64,000 nt of DNA from Ilyonectria destructans (lineage: Eukaryota; Ascomycota; Sordariomycetes; Hypocreales; Nectriaceae). Each line of letters begins with the position of its first letter. The stretch's first letter is position 1. Made by a program: the position numbers and the translations under genes. Below, one piece after another: positions 21,675-32,989 of this stretch. The notes beneath the pieces are model-generated. The model was given only the letters and a program-made list of their open reading frames with translations, was not told the DNA's origin and searched no databases. The stretch covers positions 248,001 through 312,000 of the forward strand of contig JAHEWK010000009.1 of the NCBI GenBank assembly GCA_020740775.1, in the 5' to 3' direction.

Positions 21675-23299
21675 CTACAGATGCTTGAGCCCATTCGGAC
21701 CAGGAACACACTCCCAGCTATCAGGACTCTTCGGGTTCCCCATACCCTTGTACTCATTCCGATACAGATACCGGCAATACTTCCGGTTATAGTTAATAAC
21801 CCCTGAAGCTTTAGTCTGGTTGATATAGGCTACGCCCCGGATTGTATCGGGCGCCACACCCTCCTCGACCTACTGCACTATAGCTATAAGTATATTGCCG
21901 TCTGGATCCAGTGTTATATTACTTTTAGCTTAATTTTTAATAGAGGTAGCACCCAGTCCGCTACTGCAGTAGTTCGTACCTAAAATACAGAAGAAGCAGT
22001 AAAAGTTGTTAAGTTCCTTAGGTGTCTAGGCTATAGTAGTAGCAATATATTTATAGTACTGCAGGGAGATATTACTTATAATAATAGAGTCCTACAGTCT
22101 ATACTAACAGAAGAGTTTAGAGCTGCTATTATAAAGCTTAAATAGATTACTCTAAAAGGACTTAATATTGAAGGGGTTCTTTTAGAATATAAAGTTAATA
22201 TTAGTAGATAAAAGAGTTATAAAATTCTAAAAGTTATTACTAAAGATAGTATAGTAGAACTATTTAGTTATATAATAGAATAATATATTACTATAGTAGA
22301 TTTATAATATAGTAGGCTTTAATTTAGGTTATATATAAGGGTAAATAAGCTTATCTAATAAGTCTTAAAGAGCTAAAAAAAAATAGAATATATAACTATT
22401 ACCTAAGTATTTATTAAGCACTCTATAGTTTTAATACTAGCAGTATATAAGAGACTGTCTAGCTTATAGTTATAGAGTATTAAATTCTCTAGAATATTAT
22501 TAATATAGCTATTCAGGCTATTATTCTAATTAAGAATATTCTGGTAAATTATTATCTATATATTCTAGAGTATAAACCTACTAGCTATACTAAGTTTTAT
22601 TAGAGGATAAAAGTCGCTACTCTATAAAGTGAGATTATTATTTAAAAGAGCCAGTATACTAGCTATAATACTATTAAACTCTTTAAGAAATATTTATATT
22701 ATCTTTAAGCTCTATCTTCTACCTATTAAGTAGCTAAAGTAGTATAATTTAGTAATTAATAATTTATATAAAATATTTATAATTTACTTACTAACTACTA
22801 AACCTATATATATAATATATTATGTAAAATCCTATATTATATCTGAGTTATTATAGAAAAATACGCCTAAGAGTCTATTATAGCTGTTATTAATGCTGAT
22901 AGCTATAAAGCCTAAGGCTGCTATATATACTAGATCCTCATACTGAATACAGCTGCCCATACTGCTATTACTAGTACTTAGGAAGCAGCCAGACCAGTCG
23001 CGCAGCAGCTATATCTCCAGTATAACTTCAGAGCGGGCTGAGGTTAATATATTAAGGCCTATATAGCAGATATCAGCCGAGACGATCTGGAAGGGGTGCT
23101 GGTATATTAGGGGGTTATTAGGATTGGTGATAGTTATGCCAGCTGAGATAACCTCTACAACCTAGAGGGTTAAGTTAGTAATATCAAGCGTCTGAGCCAG
23201 GGCAGCGTATTAACTATCGAAAGTAGTATTGGATTGGGCATGCGCTGAGGTAACGAGCGGTACTAGTGCTAAAAGGCCTGGGAATATATTGAACCTCAT
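21675..23299 (-). pseudogene. Full-length RIP-mutated tannase/feruloyl esterase family gene
   Basis: The minus strand starts ATG at 23299 with a signal-peptide-like stretch (FPGLLALVPLVTSAHA). Family-typical text follows: TLDITNLTL, PFQIVSADIC, SARSEVILE, then RDWSGCFLSTSN and CIQYEDL (the mutated region around the tannase nucleophile-side segment). At the other end are NITLDPDGNIL, VEEGVAPDTIRGVAY and WECVPGPNGLKHL, the typical C-terminus of fungal feruloyl esterase B. The 1625-bp span fits the usual 520-550 residues. It is broken by many stops (for example TAA for Gln after FDS, TAG before VVEV and before VEEG), and the middle (about 22080-22830) is too AT-rich to read. The intact enzyme would be a secreted serine esterase releasing ferulic or gallic acid from plant cell walls or tannins. 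This copy cannot make protein. The frame total is off by two bases, so at least one small indel exists. Confidence 0.82.
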
Positions 23300-24838
23300 A
23301 ATATAAGTGGCATATTATAAATAAGAGTAGACTGTAGTTAATAGAATAAAGTGCCAATAAGTATAGAAATAGAAGGACCTTATAGCTTATTGTATATACT
23401 TAATATAGTCGCTAAAACATAACCACATAAAGACTCGGAAAGATTATATAACACGACCATCTGGACCTTGTTGTATTGGTATCGCTACCGACGCCAGATT
23501 TCGGCAGGATGATCCGTTACAGCAGGGGACAGAGATAACGCGGAGGCGGGATACATAAGAACGGAATAAACTAACCTAATACATGCCGCAGGGATTAAAC
23601 TGAGCATGTATGGATCAGCCATACATGAGCTGTAGAAATACGTGCAGGACCAGGTATGCCATTAACCTTTGTGATCTTTGAAAAGTCTGCCGAGTGACCT
23701 ACTCATTAGAGCCCTACAAGCTACCTATTCCAGGCAATCGCATAATGTTGACGTTTCGATATGAAACTAAACTAGGCGATCAACGCGCTATCTGTGGCCT
23801 TTCTTAGACTTTTTAGGCAGTCCTGGGAAAAGATTCATCCGCCGGCGAGGCAGGTCGATCCGTTGAGTGCTAAATTACCATGTCCCTTGACTAGTTCGAC
23901 TGTGGAACCATGTTACATGTTTGCTGGATGTTTTCACTGACACGGCCACCGTTTCAGACCGCCTGTTTTGATCAAACCAGATCCAGAGCGATGTCTAGGT
24001 TCTTCTCTTCCAATGGAATATGCCAGGCGGAAATAAACTATCGCTCTGGTTGTATTTGCTAAGGAAGCAATTGAGTTCTTTCAACAGGCTGCCTTTCTTG
24101 GACCGCTCCCGTCTAAGATGGCAGTGATCAGCACCAACGCGCGTCCGATATTAAGACGCAGGTGACATTTGATACTCTTTATGACGTTAGACTGAAAATT
24201 CGGACGGTATGTGGACTACTCGACTAGCTCTGCGTATAAACATCAAGGAAGGGATTTCAGGCTGTCTACAGCAGGCTCCTATTCAAGGCGACTGAATCCC
24301 ATGTCGGCAACACGCCAACAAGTCGCACGTTTTGGCACGTCCGTCCCCGGCCGAGGCCGATGCCTTAGACTTTAGGGTCCACGGTGCACCTTCCCTTTTC
24401 ACACAGGCGCACGGCATAGTGGGTAGTGGGGCGTAGTTTGTTGTTGCATTTCTCTAAGGGAAACCGTACCGTTGCATGTGAATATCCAGGATTCAGGGAC
24501 CATCCCGAGACAGGCCCTTTGGGAGGCTAATGAAAGTGGCAGGGGGGGTGGGTTATAGATCCTCTATGAGGAAGCTGGGACTTCGTGGAAATTCCGGGCT
24601 CTCGAAAGGGGCGACTCGGTCGGCATGAGGGTGGAAGAAAATATCGTTGCTGTGGTTGATTGAATCGTTCGTTCAGCAGGGGGTGGTCCATATCCCCCTC
24701 TCTTCAGCTTGATGACTTTCCATTTTCGGCCCATTCTCTGAGAAGGTGAATTACCTATCTATCAAACCGTAAACTTGCTGGAAATAATCTTCTACCGTGG
24801 CTAAGGTCGATAACATACCATCTCGTCCATCCATGTAG
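23300..24838. other. Intergenic, no gene seen
   Basis: About 1.5 kb upstream of the decayed tannase. Composition returns to normal after about 23440. No frame shows a motif I recognise. Confidence 0.4.
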
Positions 24839-25483
24839 GTGAGTCGAGAAGTGGTTCCGCAGCCGTACATGGAGGAGGTGCCGACTTTGACATTTTTGGT
24901 GAGCTCACGGATCACGTTTGTCCTCGTGCGATTCTTTGATCTTGTCGGGAAGGCATCCCACCAAGACATCCTCCAGAAGATCGAGCTGCCATGCAGGGAG
25001 ATTGAAAACTTGCTCCGGGACTGGCATAGGAAGCTTCCAACTACTTGCTATCGGCTTTATGTAAGAGGCTTGCTGACATGGGAATAGGAAGAGTGGCTTC
25101 AAAAGTCTCAAGATAACGACATTGACTCGTGGATTCTCGTTGACGTGACGCTAACAAGATACACGACTATCATGTTTATGGTACGAAAATGCAATCTCCT
25201 CGAGTCGAGCTCGCCCATCTCAGTATCCTCTGACAGAGACGTCCCGCACTCCCCACTGGCCGTCAACGCATCCCGCAATATCCTCAACATTATTAACCGT
25301 CTGCCAGTCAGGGTCCCGAGCTCGGAAACCTTGTCCATCATCGTCAGTTTCTTCCGGGCTTTTATCCCCAACTCTTTCCTGGCCAGCAACATAATGCGCT
25401 CGTCAAACCCCAGTGCACTACGTCCCGACTTGGAGTTTCTCGAACGCATTCCTTACGGCACTCAAAGGGATAGCTGTAAGTAG
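24839..25483 (+). pseudogene. Fragment of a fungal-specific transcription factor (regulatory-domain C-terminal part)
   Basis: One plus-strand frame continues from about 24839 to 25483 with a single TAG at 25085-25087. It reads LLRDWHRKLP, then DSWILVDVTLTRYTTIMF, SPLAVNASRNILNIINRL and LSIIVSFFRAFIPNSFLAS. This order is typical of the second half of the fungal_trans (Zn2Cys6-associated) regulatory domain, where a WHxxLP segment is followed by an HxxYYxxxIxLHRP-type helix. No DNA-binding domain or start is found upstream, and a 27-bp intron would be needed to skip the stop, too short for splicing. I treat it as a truncated remnant. The minus-strand frames over it have no motif. Confidence 0.45.
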
Positions 25484-25495
25484 GCTAAAACTGGT

Positions 25496-25533
25496 AACGG
25501 GGCGCGTTTCTAGTGTACATTCTTGAGTAGAAG
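25496..25533. repeat. Short sequence shared with 50973-51010, downstream of an ankyrin gene
   Basis: AACGGGGCGCGTTTCT and TCTTGAGTAGAAG, nine bases apart, recur at 50973-51010 with few changes. Both copies lie 120-250 bp beyond the stop of a minus-strand ankyrin-repeat gene. Confidence 0.4.
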
Positions 25534-25656
25534 AGTAGGGATAATTAAATTAACTCTACTACAGTTAATCAAGAAAGTACCGTTAGGCTTATATTGAGTG
25601 CTAATTTAACCTCTTGGTATACTAGGTACTACTACAGTTAATAAAAGTATTATTTA

Positions 25657-28600
25657 CTAGGCTCTTGTTATATTTTTCAAGAGATTTGCAATTGCAAAAT
25701 GTTCATTCTTTGTCGCCAGTTCAATGGCGCGTTTGAAGCCCATTCCATTGAACACATTGCCCCTTGCCCCAGCATTCAGTAGCAACTGGACCATATCCAA
25801 GCGACCATGCTCAGCAGCTCCCTCGATAGCGTACCGCCCCTCAACGAAGGAAGGAGATCCATTGACATCAGCGCCGTTGTCAATAAGTAGTTTAGCGAGC
25901 ATTATATCGCCTGATATGGCAGCTCCTTGAAGAGCCGTGATTCCGCCATAAACAGCGGGCTTAGCATTGACGTCGGCACCTTTATCGAGAAGGAACTGCA
26001 CTAAGTCCATGTCCGGTTCATCACTAGACGTGGCCACTTGGAGTGCGGTCCGCCCAAATCGATACGCTGGCGCCTCGTTGATGTCGGTCCCACGGCCAAC
26101 TAGCATCTTCACAGCTTCCAACCGTCCGTTGGCTGCTGCTAGCTGAGTTGGCGTCCTAGGCTCCCAATCCTCTTCCATTCTCTGATCGCACCACATGTGG
26201 TTGATGATTGCATTGCGCTGAGGCTCAAGCATGCGAGCCAGAATTCCGTCCCAACTTCTTTCTATCGCGCCATGAAGTGCTGAGCTTGGCTCTCCGTTCG
26301 GTCGATTAACTGGAGCATTGGAATCTAGAAGATAATTGCACAGACCCAGAAGCTGGTCTGGCGGGAAAACATTCCAGTTATGAAAAACAGCCTCGAGGGC
26401 CGTTGCTCCACCCACTAACAAGGCGGGTGGACCGGAGACGTCAGCCCCTCTTTCTAGCAAAAGCCACGCAGTTTCAGGAGCCTCGCTCTCCAATGCCGCT
26501 TGCAGTGCGGTACGGCCATTATTCAGGTAGGCTGGTGCATTTATATCCGCTCCATGAGCGAGAAGGAACTCAAGCATTTCCAACTCTCCCATCCTGGCGG
26601 CCGCTTGAAGAGGATTCTCTTCGAGCCCAGGAGTGTTAACGTCTACTCCCAAGTGTAGTAGGAAGGCTGCTGAAGATACATGGCCAAGCTCTGCTGCTTC
26701 GACCAAAGCTTCCATGCCTTGCTCTTCGAGATTCACGCCAGCCTTGATGAAGATTTGCAGGAGCGTAAAGTCATTCTTACGAACAACGTTTTTGAGAATA
26801 TCAACCCCGTTAACGTCTGCTTTGTACTTGATCAAAAGCTCACAAACCCTGCGGGGTTGTTTGTGTGACTGTAGAGCGGTTCGAAGAGGCGGGTTATCCA
26901 AGCAGGGGCAATTGGGGCTAACTCCGTGTTCCAGCAAGGCCGTAGTGGCCGCGAGATACCCCAGCCGGATGGATTCACCCAGCGCTTGCTCGAGTTGTTG
27001 CTTTGAAACTGTTCTTCGGTGCCTTTGTAGATAGGCTTTGAAGGAGTCGTTGCCCTCATTTGCAGCATCGATCAAGTCTCCAATTGTGAAGCCTACACCG
27101 ATGGCTCCCATGTGCTCCTGCAGAATCCTGTAGATGTTTCTGCAGTTCAACGAAGACCATTCTATGAGATTCTGCTTTCCCACTTTGCATGAAGTGTTTG
27201 CATCATGTTCCAGCAGGACGGCCACAATATCTGACTCTTTCAATAAAACCGCTTCCACAAGCGGGACTTCAAAGCCTCCACTGTATCTGAAAGACCCCTT
27301 GTTGACATCAGCACCCAGTTCGAGCAGAAACGTAACCGCATGGACGTCTTTTCGGCATACTGCAGAATAGAGAGGAGTTCGTCTGAATCTTACACCGTCC
27401 ACGTTTACTCCTTTTGTAGCAAGCGTCCGGGCAAGATCGAAATGGTTCCCTTCAACAAAAAGATGGAATAGCCCAACCCCTCTTTCCCCATCGAAGCAAC
27501 TCAGACTAACCCTTGAAAGAGCTAGTTTCATGAAATCCATATCGCCAATTTGTAGTATTTTGTCCAGGATGCTGTCAAATTTGACGCCAAGATCCATCAG
27601 TGCGGTCAGAAACTTGATGTTTTTAACGCGAACAGCAGACTTCAGAACCTGAGTGGCGAAAGCATGGATTGTTGGTGTGTTGATTTGGAGGAATCGCTCT
27701 AGGTGTTCGGTGTATTTTTGGTCAATAACCCACTTAAGAAAGGTATCCATTCGGGTATCCTGGAGTTTGTTGTTGGACGCAAAATACGCTGCGAGGCTGA
27801 AGATTGCGGATAGACTGGAGGGACTAGTCGACCGGGAGTCAAGGATGTGAGCAATCTTGTGGGATAGCTCCCCCTCACATCTCTCAGGTATGAATCTTTG
27901 AAGCTTGTTTGTGACCACAGAAACATTTTCCGGAAGCTGATGATCCGATATTGGTCCGAGTAGGTTCAATAAGACACTTCGTCGTGTCTCAGGCGGAAGG
28001 GTAATAGACACGCTTGTCGGCGACAACAGGACTCCATCTAGAACAGGATGCATCTGCAAAGATGTGAAATCTGAACTCACGGTTAGCTTTAGAAAACGGG
28101 TTGAAGCTTTGTGAAGAATCACACCTAGCTGCTCGAGGGTGGTTTGAAGCTTAAACCACGGTAGATTCGTCATGAGTTGAAAACTAGGGCGAGTATCGAA
28201 AATCTCGAAGTTGAAAAATTGAGAAATTGGTGACCATCTTCTTCCTGAAGATTGCGGTCTCGGAGAACTGGTGGTCCCATAACTGGATGGGTCTCCTACC
28301 ATTGTCACAGGAGGTTCACGATTTGGTGTTGCCCAGTTTACTTCGCCATCTCCATCCAAGTCCCACATCCCTGACGAATTAAGCGAGACTACCACTTGAT
28401 TGTTAGCTTAAATCAGAGGTGTGGGGCAGTATATATTACAAAAGTTAATCTCAGCCTCGATTTCCATAGCGTCGGGTTGAATTATCTGTTCCAGCTCGAA
28501 CTGCATGTCGAAGGGAGCCTCCCGAGGTGATACTTGGATAGAAATTTGGGGCTCACAAGATTCTACCTCATTGTCCATATGGATGTCTAACGGGTTGAGA

Positions 28601-29135
28601 TTTGCTCCTAGCACGTTTGCCGCCGCCAATGGTGGAGTCCGGACGGATATCCTTCCCGGAGATGGATTTGGAAGCTCTTTTGGTTGTCTTAGCAGACTGC
28701 ACAACAACGAAATGTCTGCTAACTTACGGTTTGGGGGTATAGCAGTATGAGCCCTACGCCTGTGTCGCGCGGTTTCACGCCTGACGCGGTCGGCTGGCAG
28801 CGGTCTGTGAAGCAGGCGTGGCTCAGACTTCTTCCCAACTGCCGCGCGACGCTGAATTTCCTGGTCAATCCAGATCCACTCGTTGGCTCTCACGTTCTTC
28901 AGGTTTGAGAATCTGTGTTTGTACTGTCTCTCGCTGCCATGGTCGTGTTGTTAGTTTGCAGCTTGATGATCTGGCGACTCGGGTTACAATAGGGGTAGTA
29001 CCTCGCTTTGAAATTGTGCTTTTCTTCCATGTGGGAAATGACCTGGGCTAGAGTTTTGTTCTGGGAAATGAAGAGATGGAGGATTTCGTCGGTATGTTTG
29101 GCCCAACCCAGGGCTTCCTGGCCATTCTGTTCCAT
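25657..29135 (-). CDS. Clr5-domain ankyrin-repeat protein (1121 aa, three exons)
   Basis: Exons are 29002-29135, 28440-28933 and 25657-28394; introns of 68 and 45 bp are GT-AG with CTAAC branch sites. The total of 3366 nt is in frame. Joining across the second intron is justified because the downstream block has no ATG at its start. The N-terminus carries a Clr5 domain (residues about 10-65): WAKHTDEILHLF, TLAQVISHMEEKHNFKAS, then RQYKHRF and RANEWIWID. Its family, named after S. pombe Clr5, is linked to transcriptional silencing. A low-complexity linker follows, then from about residue 490 at least ten ankyrin repeats with signatures such as GRTALQVA, GADVNAKP and TALQGAAISGD. Ankyrin repeats mediate protein binding. 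The family is common and highly variable in filamentous fungi; the target is unknown. I chose the ATG at 29135 because the Clr5 domain then begins near residue 10; an upstream in-frame ATG exists at 29270. Confidence 0.85.
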
Positions 29136-29797
29136 GCTGTCAAACCGGCCGTGGAAGAAGCCAGCAGGAGAAGGAAGAAAAGGCCAGCTAAGCCAATTTG
29201 AACAGAATTTAGTGACGTGTCTGTTTGAGTTTGCGCCAATGTCATGGGGAACCGGTCCGCTTATGTACATCTTTGCGGTACTTCACGTGGACGGCAGTGT
29301 GCTTCTGGGTGTACTTTTGTGTGCGTACTTTTGTGTGCGTACTTTTGCTTGATTGGCTCGAGTGACTTGACTCTGCTGGTACGTGGTCAGCTGCCCGCCA
29401 ATAGGCCCCTGTCTAGCGTGTGCTCAAATCTGCCTTGCTCTGTTGTGGCTGCAGCCGGTCAAGCAGGCTGTTTTTAGGTCTTTAACAGGGTTTGCATCAA
29501 AATCAAAAACAGCAATAGATCGATACTGTTTCCTCTTTCCCTGGAGAGGGGCGCTCTACAGTAGAGCTATACCTGGAGAGCTTTAGAAAGTAGCTAAAAG
29601 GCACTCGAGCAGTACTATAAAAAATAAAGCTGTTTCTAGCCTTTATCTTTAAGGAGAAATAATAGGTATCTAGATCGGGTTGAATTTAGAACTCGGCTAA
29701 TCCGGATTGACATTTGATGATTTTAGCGGCGGAAAAGGTCACTACCCAAATCATCTGGTATCCACGGCGCCGCTGAGCCGTCGCTGATCCCACAGCG
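29136..29797. other. Upstream region of the Clr5-ankyrin gene
   Basis: Contains a threefold GTGTGCGTACTTTTGTGTGC-like microrepeat near 29310-29350 and a short AT-rich tract near 29585-29690. No gene seen. Confidence 0.4.
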
Positions 29798-30007
29798 GTG
29801 CCGCGGCGAGGCGTGGCGCCCACCGGCCTATTCTCTCTGAAGACCTCGTATGAGCCGAAGCAGAAGGAGTTTAGGGACTTCTGCGAGCGCAAGCAGTATC
29901 AGGATGCGGATACCGTCACAGAAGACATGTTGAGATCCGTCGTTCAACGGATCAATGACTATTCCGATCCATTGGTGGCTCGGATGTGGATGTCTTCTTG
30001 TCAATAG
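29798..30007 (+). pseudogene. Fragment resembling the N-terminal part of fungal tyrosine-recombinase-like (Crypton/Ndc10-type) proteins
   Basis: The frame contains YEPKQKEFRDFCERKQY and TVTEDML. This resembles the N-terminal helical segment of fungal Crypton-derived or Ndc10/CBF3-like proteins, which recognise DNA through a tyrosine-recombinase fold. The frame ends after about 70 codons, and no catalytic Arg/His/Tyr region follows. I call it a truncated relic; the family assignment rests on one short segment. Confidence 0.3.
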
Positions 30008-30200
30008 CTTCCGCTGGTTAGCGCTAGTCTTTTCTCTTTTAATTAATATAACATGCTCATTTCAACAAGATGTTCTTGTTCACGACTACGGGCATCCCCT
30101 GGGCATAGAAGAAGACGCCAGCGACCTTGCAGTGGGAATCGTCTCCTTGTTCAATGGTCTGGGCGATCTCGTGTTGGGATAGCGTGCTCCTTCGCCAGGT

Positions 30201-30440
30201 GTGGGTCGAGACGAAGACGGAGAGCATGCATTGCACCATTGGCACGTCGGTGTGGAGCTAACAATTTACCAGTGGCTGGATGGTACTCCCAATGGCTGGC
30301 TAGCTCGAGACCACCCTGCCTGGTTCAGAAGCACCCAGCGCCTTAAACATCTCGAAAGAATCACCAAAGGCGGAATCATCCCAGGGCATGACAAGACCAC
30401 CTTTCTCGGCCTTCAAAGTGAGGCAAAGGAGTTTACCTAG
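30201..30440 (+). pseudogene. Possible C-terminal fragment of a metallo-beta-lactamase-fold lactonase
   Basis: The frame reads WLARDHPAWFRSTQRLKHL then GGIIPGHDKTTF and ends at 30440. The order 'aspartate/proline region, Trp, helix with RLKxL, then IxGHD' is that of the C-terminal end of AhlD/quorum-quenching lactonase-like MBL proteins. The HxHxDH metal-binding motif expected upstream is absent, so this can only be a remnant. The minus strand just left of it (30057-30245) has a phrase FFYAQGMPVVVNKN reminiscent of PIF1-like helicases, so the tract may be a patchwork of relics. Confidence 0.3.
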
Positions 30441-30970
30441 ACATCGTGCATTTGTTCCGCACCATGCCTCTTCAGCAACCGACTTGCCAGCGATCAGATT
30501 AGGTTCATGAGTAACCTTGTACATTTGATATGAATCCACAACTAGCGCCATGCGTAGGAATAGTGCGCTTCTGAGTTCAAGTTTGGGGGTTGGCCGGTCC
30601 TTGCTTAGTGAATCAGACGTATCACACATCCCACTTCGTGTTTTAATTCATGTGCTATTCCGCCCATCTCCAGCGCTTCCAACCACTGTGAGCAATGGCT
30701 GTAGGAGTATCCTTTCCAGTGTGATATTGCTATCAACTCGGAGAACACTCGTTATTTACGTGCGTTGTCCTGCAGGAGGTTAAATAGTACCCCATATGAT
30801 CCGACCTCATAGAAGCGTCGAGCACAATTCTTTACGATTCGTTTCGGGTTCTAAACCTAAGCGGTTAAAAGGCAAGTGTTACCAATAGTAAAGTATGTAA
30901 CGAATTCAAATATTTTCAATTGAGAGTTGCCAGCTGGTAAGTGGTTGACGGAATAAATTCAGCCAAAAAA
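30441..30970. other. Intergenic, 3' flank of the amidohydrolase gene
   Basis: No gene or repeat that I can support. Confidence 0.4.
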
Positions 30971-32014
30971 CTAGACCTTCCTCATTTGAAACAGTTCATT
31001 TGCATGACCACTATATATCCCCTGAATGCTATCATCTCCAAGCAGCTCACGGAGTCCCTTATCCATTCTTTTAGCTAATTCCAACACAGCGGGGGCAGGA
31101 GTGTATGGATAGTCTGAGCCATAGAGCAGCCTCGAAGGATCGCAAATCCGCAAGTAGCCATGGATTTGGTCTGGAAAAGGGAAACCCGCAGGGTCAAAAT
31201 AGAAGCGAGTTCGGAAGAGCTGTTTCACCTGGTCGCCATTCAGGTTAGTCTGGTTATCAGACAAAATCATGCTCGAGAAACTAGTAAATCTTTCGATGAG
31301 TGGCGGCAAGACCGCACCGCAGTGGGATACAATGAAGGTCAGATGAGCATATCGCGTGACAGTCCCTGATAAGAGAAGATTAGTCACTGCTCTGGTGGTG
31401 TCGAAAAAGTACTCGAGCATCGGAGTTGGATATTGTGCCAGGGGTTTGTCGTCAGTGGGATGATCTGCGGTATGGCATTGTGTAGGGTGCATGAAAATGA
31501 TCGCACGCCGCTCGTTGAGCTTGGCAAATATAGGTTCCATCTTCGGATCGCCGAGGTACACAGAATGCGCATTCGTCATAAGCACGAAGCCACACGCACC
31601 AAGCGTGTCCAGGGCATAGTCGATTTCGGCAATCGATTCTTCGACCGCAGGTACAGGAAGCGAGGCAAAAAAACCGAATCGATCAGGGTTCTTGGAGCAT
31701 ATTGTAGAGACTTCGATATTCGTTTCTCGAGTAATCTGGGCCGCAAGCTTGTGGTCGCCGGACTTGAGGTGCGTGCCTGGCGATGAAACGCTTAGGATGG
31801 ATTTTGATATGCCCACACTATTCATCAGCTCAATGTGGCCTTCTGCAGTCCATTCCTGTAAAATCAATGAGCCATGGCTAGCAGTGAGGTGTTCAACTTG
31901 ACAAACCGGAACTCCAGGCATGCCATCTGGGGAAGCCCAGCCATTCTCAAGACAATGCTTTTTCCATGTCTCCGGAACAACGTGAACATGAGTATCGATT
32001 CGTTGACCAGACAT
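30971..32014 (-). CDS. Amidohydrolase-2 family protein, decarboxylase-like (347 aa)
   Basis: A single exon from ATG 32014 (context AAAATGTC) to 30971. An in-frame upstream start at 32107 would add 31 residues but lies in poor context. The amidohydrolase signature HxH is at the N-terminus (DTHVHVVPETW), followed by FFASLPVP, FMHPTQCH (metal or substrate His), VSHCG (another His ligand) and LLYGSDYPYTP with the conserved Asp that binds metal in the ACMSD/gamma-resorcylate decarboxylase group. Members of this group, such as fungal 6-methylsalicylate decarboxylases, remove CO2 from aromatic or related acids with a divalent metal and no organic cofactor. The nearby dehydrogenase, ADC-like protein and bZIP regulator make a metabolic role plausible, but the substrate is inferred only from family. 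Length agrees with relatives (320-360). Confidence 0.85.
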   Translation of the reverse strand: MSGQRIDTHVHVVPETWKKHCLENGWASPDGMPGVPVCQVEHLTASHGSLILQEWTAEGHIELMNSVGISKSILSVSSPGTHLKSGDHKLAAQITRETNIEVSTICSKNPDRFGFFASLPVPAVEESIAEIDYALDTLGACGFVLMTNAHSVYLGDPKMEPIFAKLNERRAIIFMHPTQCHTADHPTDDKPLAQYPTPMLEYFFDTTRAVTNLLLSGTVTRYAHLTFIVSHCGAVLPPLIERFTSFSSMILSDNQTNLNGDQVKQLFRTRFYFDPAGFPFPDQIHGYLRICDPSRLLYGSDYPYTPAPAVLELAKRMDKGLRELLGDDSIQGIYSGHANELFQMRKV

Positions 32015-32257
32015 TTTGGTATGCTTCACAGGTTCTGAAGCAAGGGTTACAGTGTCTCGACGAGATTTTAACCGGTTGGAGCTTCTTGTCAGGGACTGAA
32101 TACACAATAGGGAGTGAAGAGGGCAAACAGGCTGCTAGGTAGCAGCTACAAAGTAGTAGAAGGGTGGTGACTTTATGGATCTGGCCTCTATCAATACTGT
32201 GGACTTAACCAGCTATTTATACTTTTCCGTTGGTTAACTTAATTGCCCCTTAGGTGA
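32015..32257. other. Upstream region of the amidohydrolase gene
   Basis: Short promoter-side stretch before the tandem array; no motif called. Confidence 0.4.
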
Positions 32258-32551
32258 GTCCTGAGATTGCCGGTAGTCCCGATGTTGCTGGCAGTACGGA
32301 TATAGCTGCATACTATGCCCCCCTTAAAATACAGTTACTATACCTAAATTGCTAGCAGTCCCGAGATTGCCGGCAGTCCCGATATTGCTGGCAGTACGGA
32401 TATAGTTGCATACTATGCCCCCCTTAAAATACAGTTACTATACCTAAATTGCTAGCAGTCCCGAGATTGCCGCAGTCCCGATATTGCTGGCAGTACGGAT
32501 ATAGCTGCATACTATACCCCTCTTGAAATACAATTGCTATACTTAAATTGA
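32258..32551. repeat. Three-copy 100-bp minisatellite
   Basis: Units beginning GAGATTGCCGG start at 32263, 32363 and 32463, each followed by GCTGGCAGTACGGATATAG, CTATGCCCC and TTGCTAGCAGTC. Copies 1 and 2 are nearly identical; copy 3 carries extra transitions and one deletion. A shorter echo (GCAGTCCCGAxATTGC) repeats inside each unit. Confidence 0.85.
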
Positions 32552-32765
32552 CTCTCGATAAGGGAACCTAATATTTGAATTTACTGTATTTCCGTTGTGC
32601 ACGTTAGAGATCAGTATGTAACAACCTTATTATTCAGCTACTGTTTCTACTGGTGCTGGGTGTAGTATTTACTGTTTATCTCTACTGTTTGAGAATACTA
32701 TATAGCTGTAATCTATTTAATAATATTAAATAAGATTAAAAAGATATTAAAAAAAATTAGACTTT
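32552..32765. repeat. Repeat family A, short internally deleted copy
   Basis: The start TAAGGGAACCTAATATTTGA matches 7117 onward, and from about 32610 the sequence matches 8043-8170. The 900 bp between those points in the long copy are missing here. This copy is the least RIP-mutated of the three (it keeps CTGCTGGGTG-like GC-rich bits). Confidence 0.55.
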
Positions 32766-32989
32766 TAAGCTGTAGTTTATAGCTTTATAATAAGGGTTAG
32801 CTTAATCTCTATTAACTTTTTTAAAAGAAATTAAACACTATAAATATAGTAATAATTAGAATAAACTCTATCAGTTATACTATAATATTAAAAGAGAGAT
32901 ATATTTTATTCTATTAGAATAGCAGTTAGTTAAGATATATAAGAATATTAGAATATAAAAATAATTAAAATATATAAGGTAAGATATAT

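Noticed and set aside
25085..25112. A 27-bp intron that would remove the TAG in the transcription-factor fragment
   Set aside because: Too short for spliceosomal removal; all introns in this window are 45 bp or longer.
32258..32551. CRISPR-like regular repeats
   Set aside because: Full 100-bp units repeat without unique spacers, and the organism is eukaryotic.
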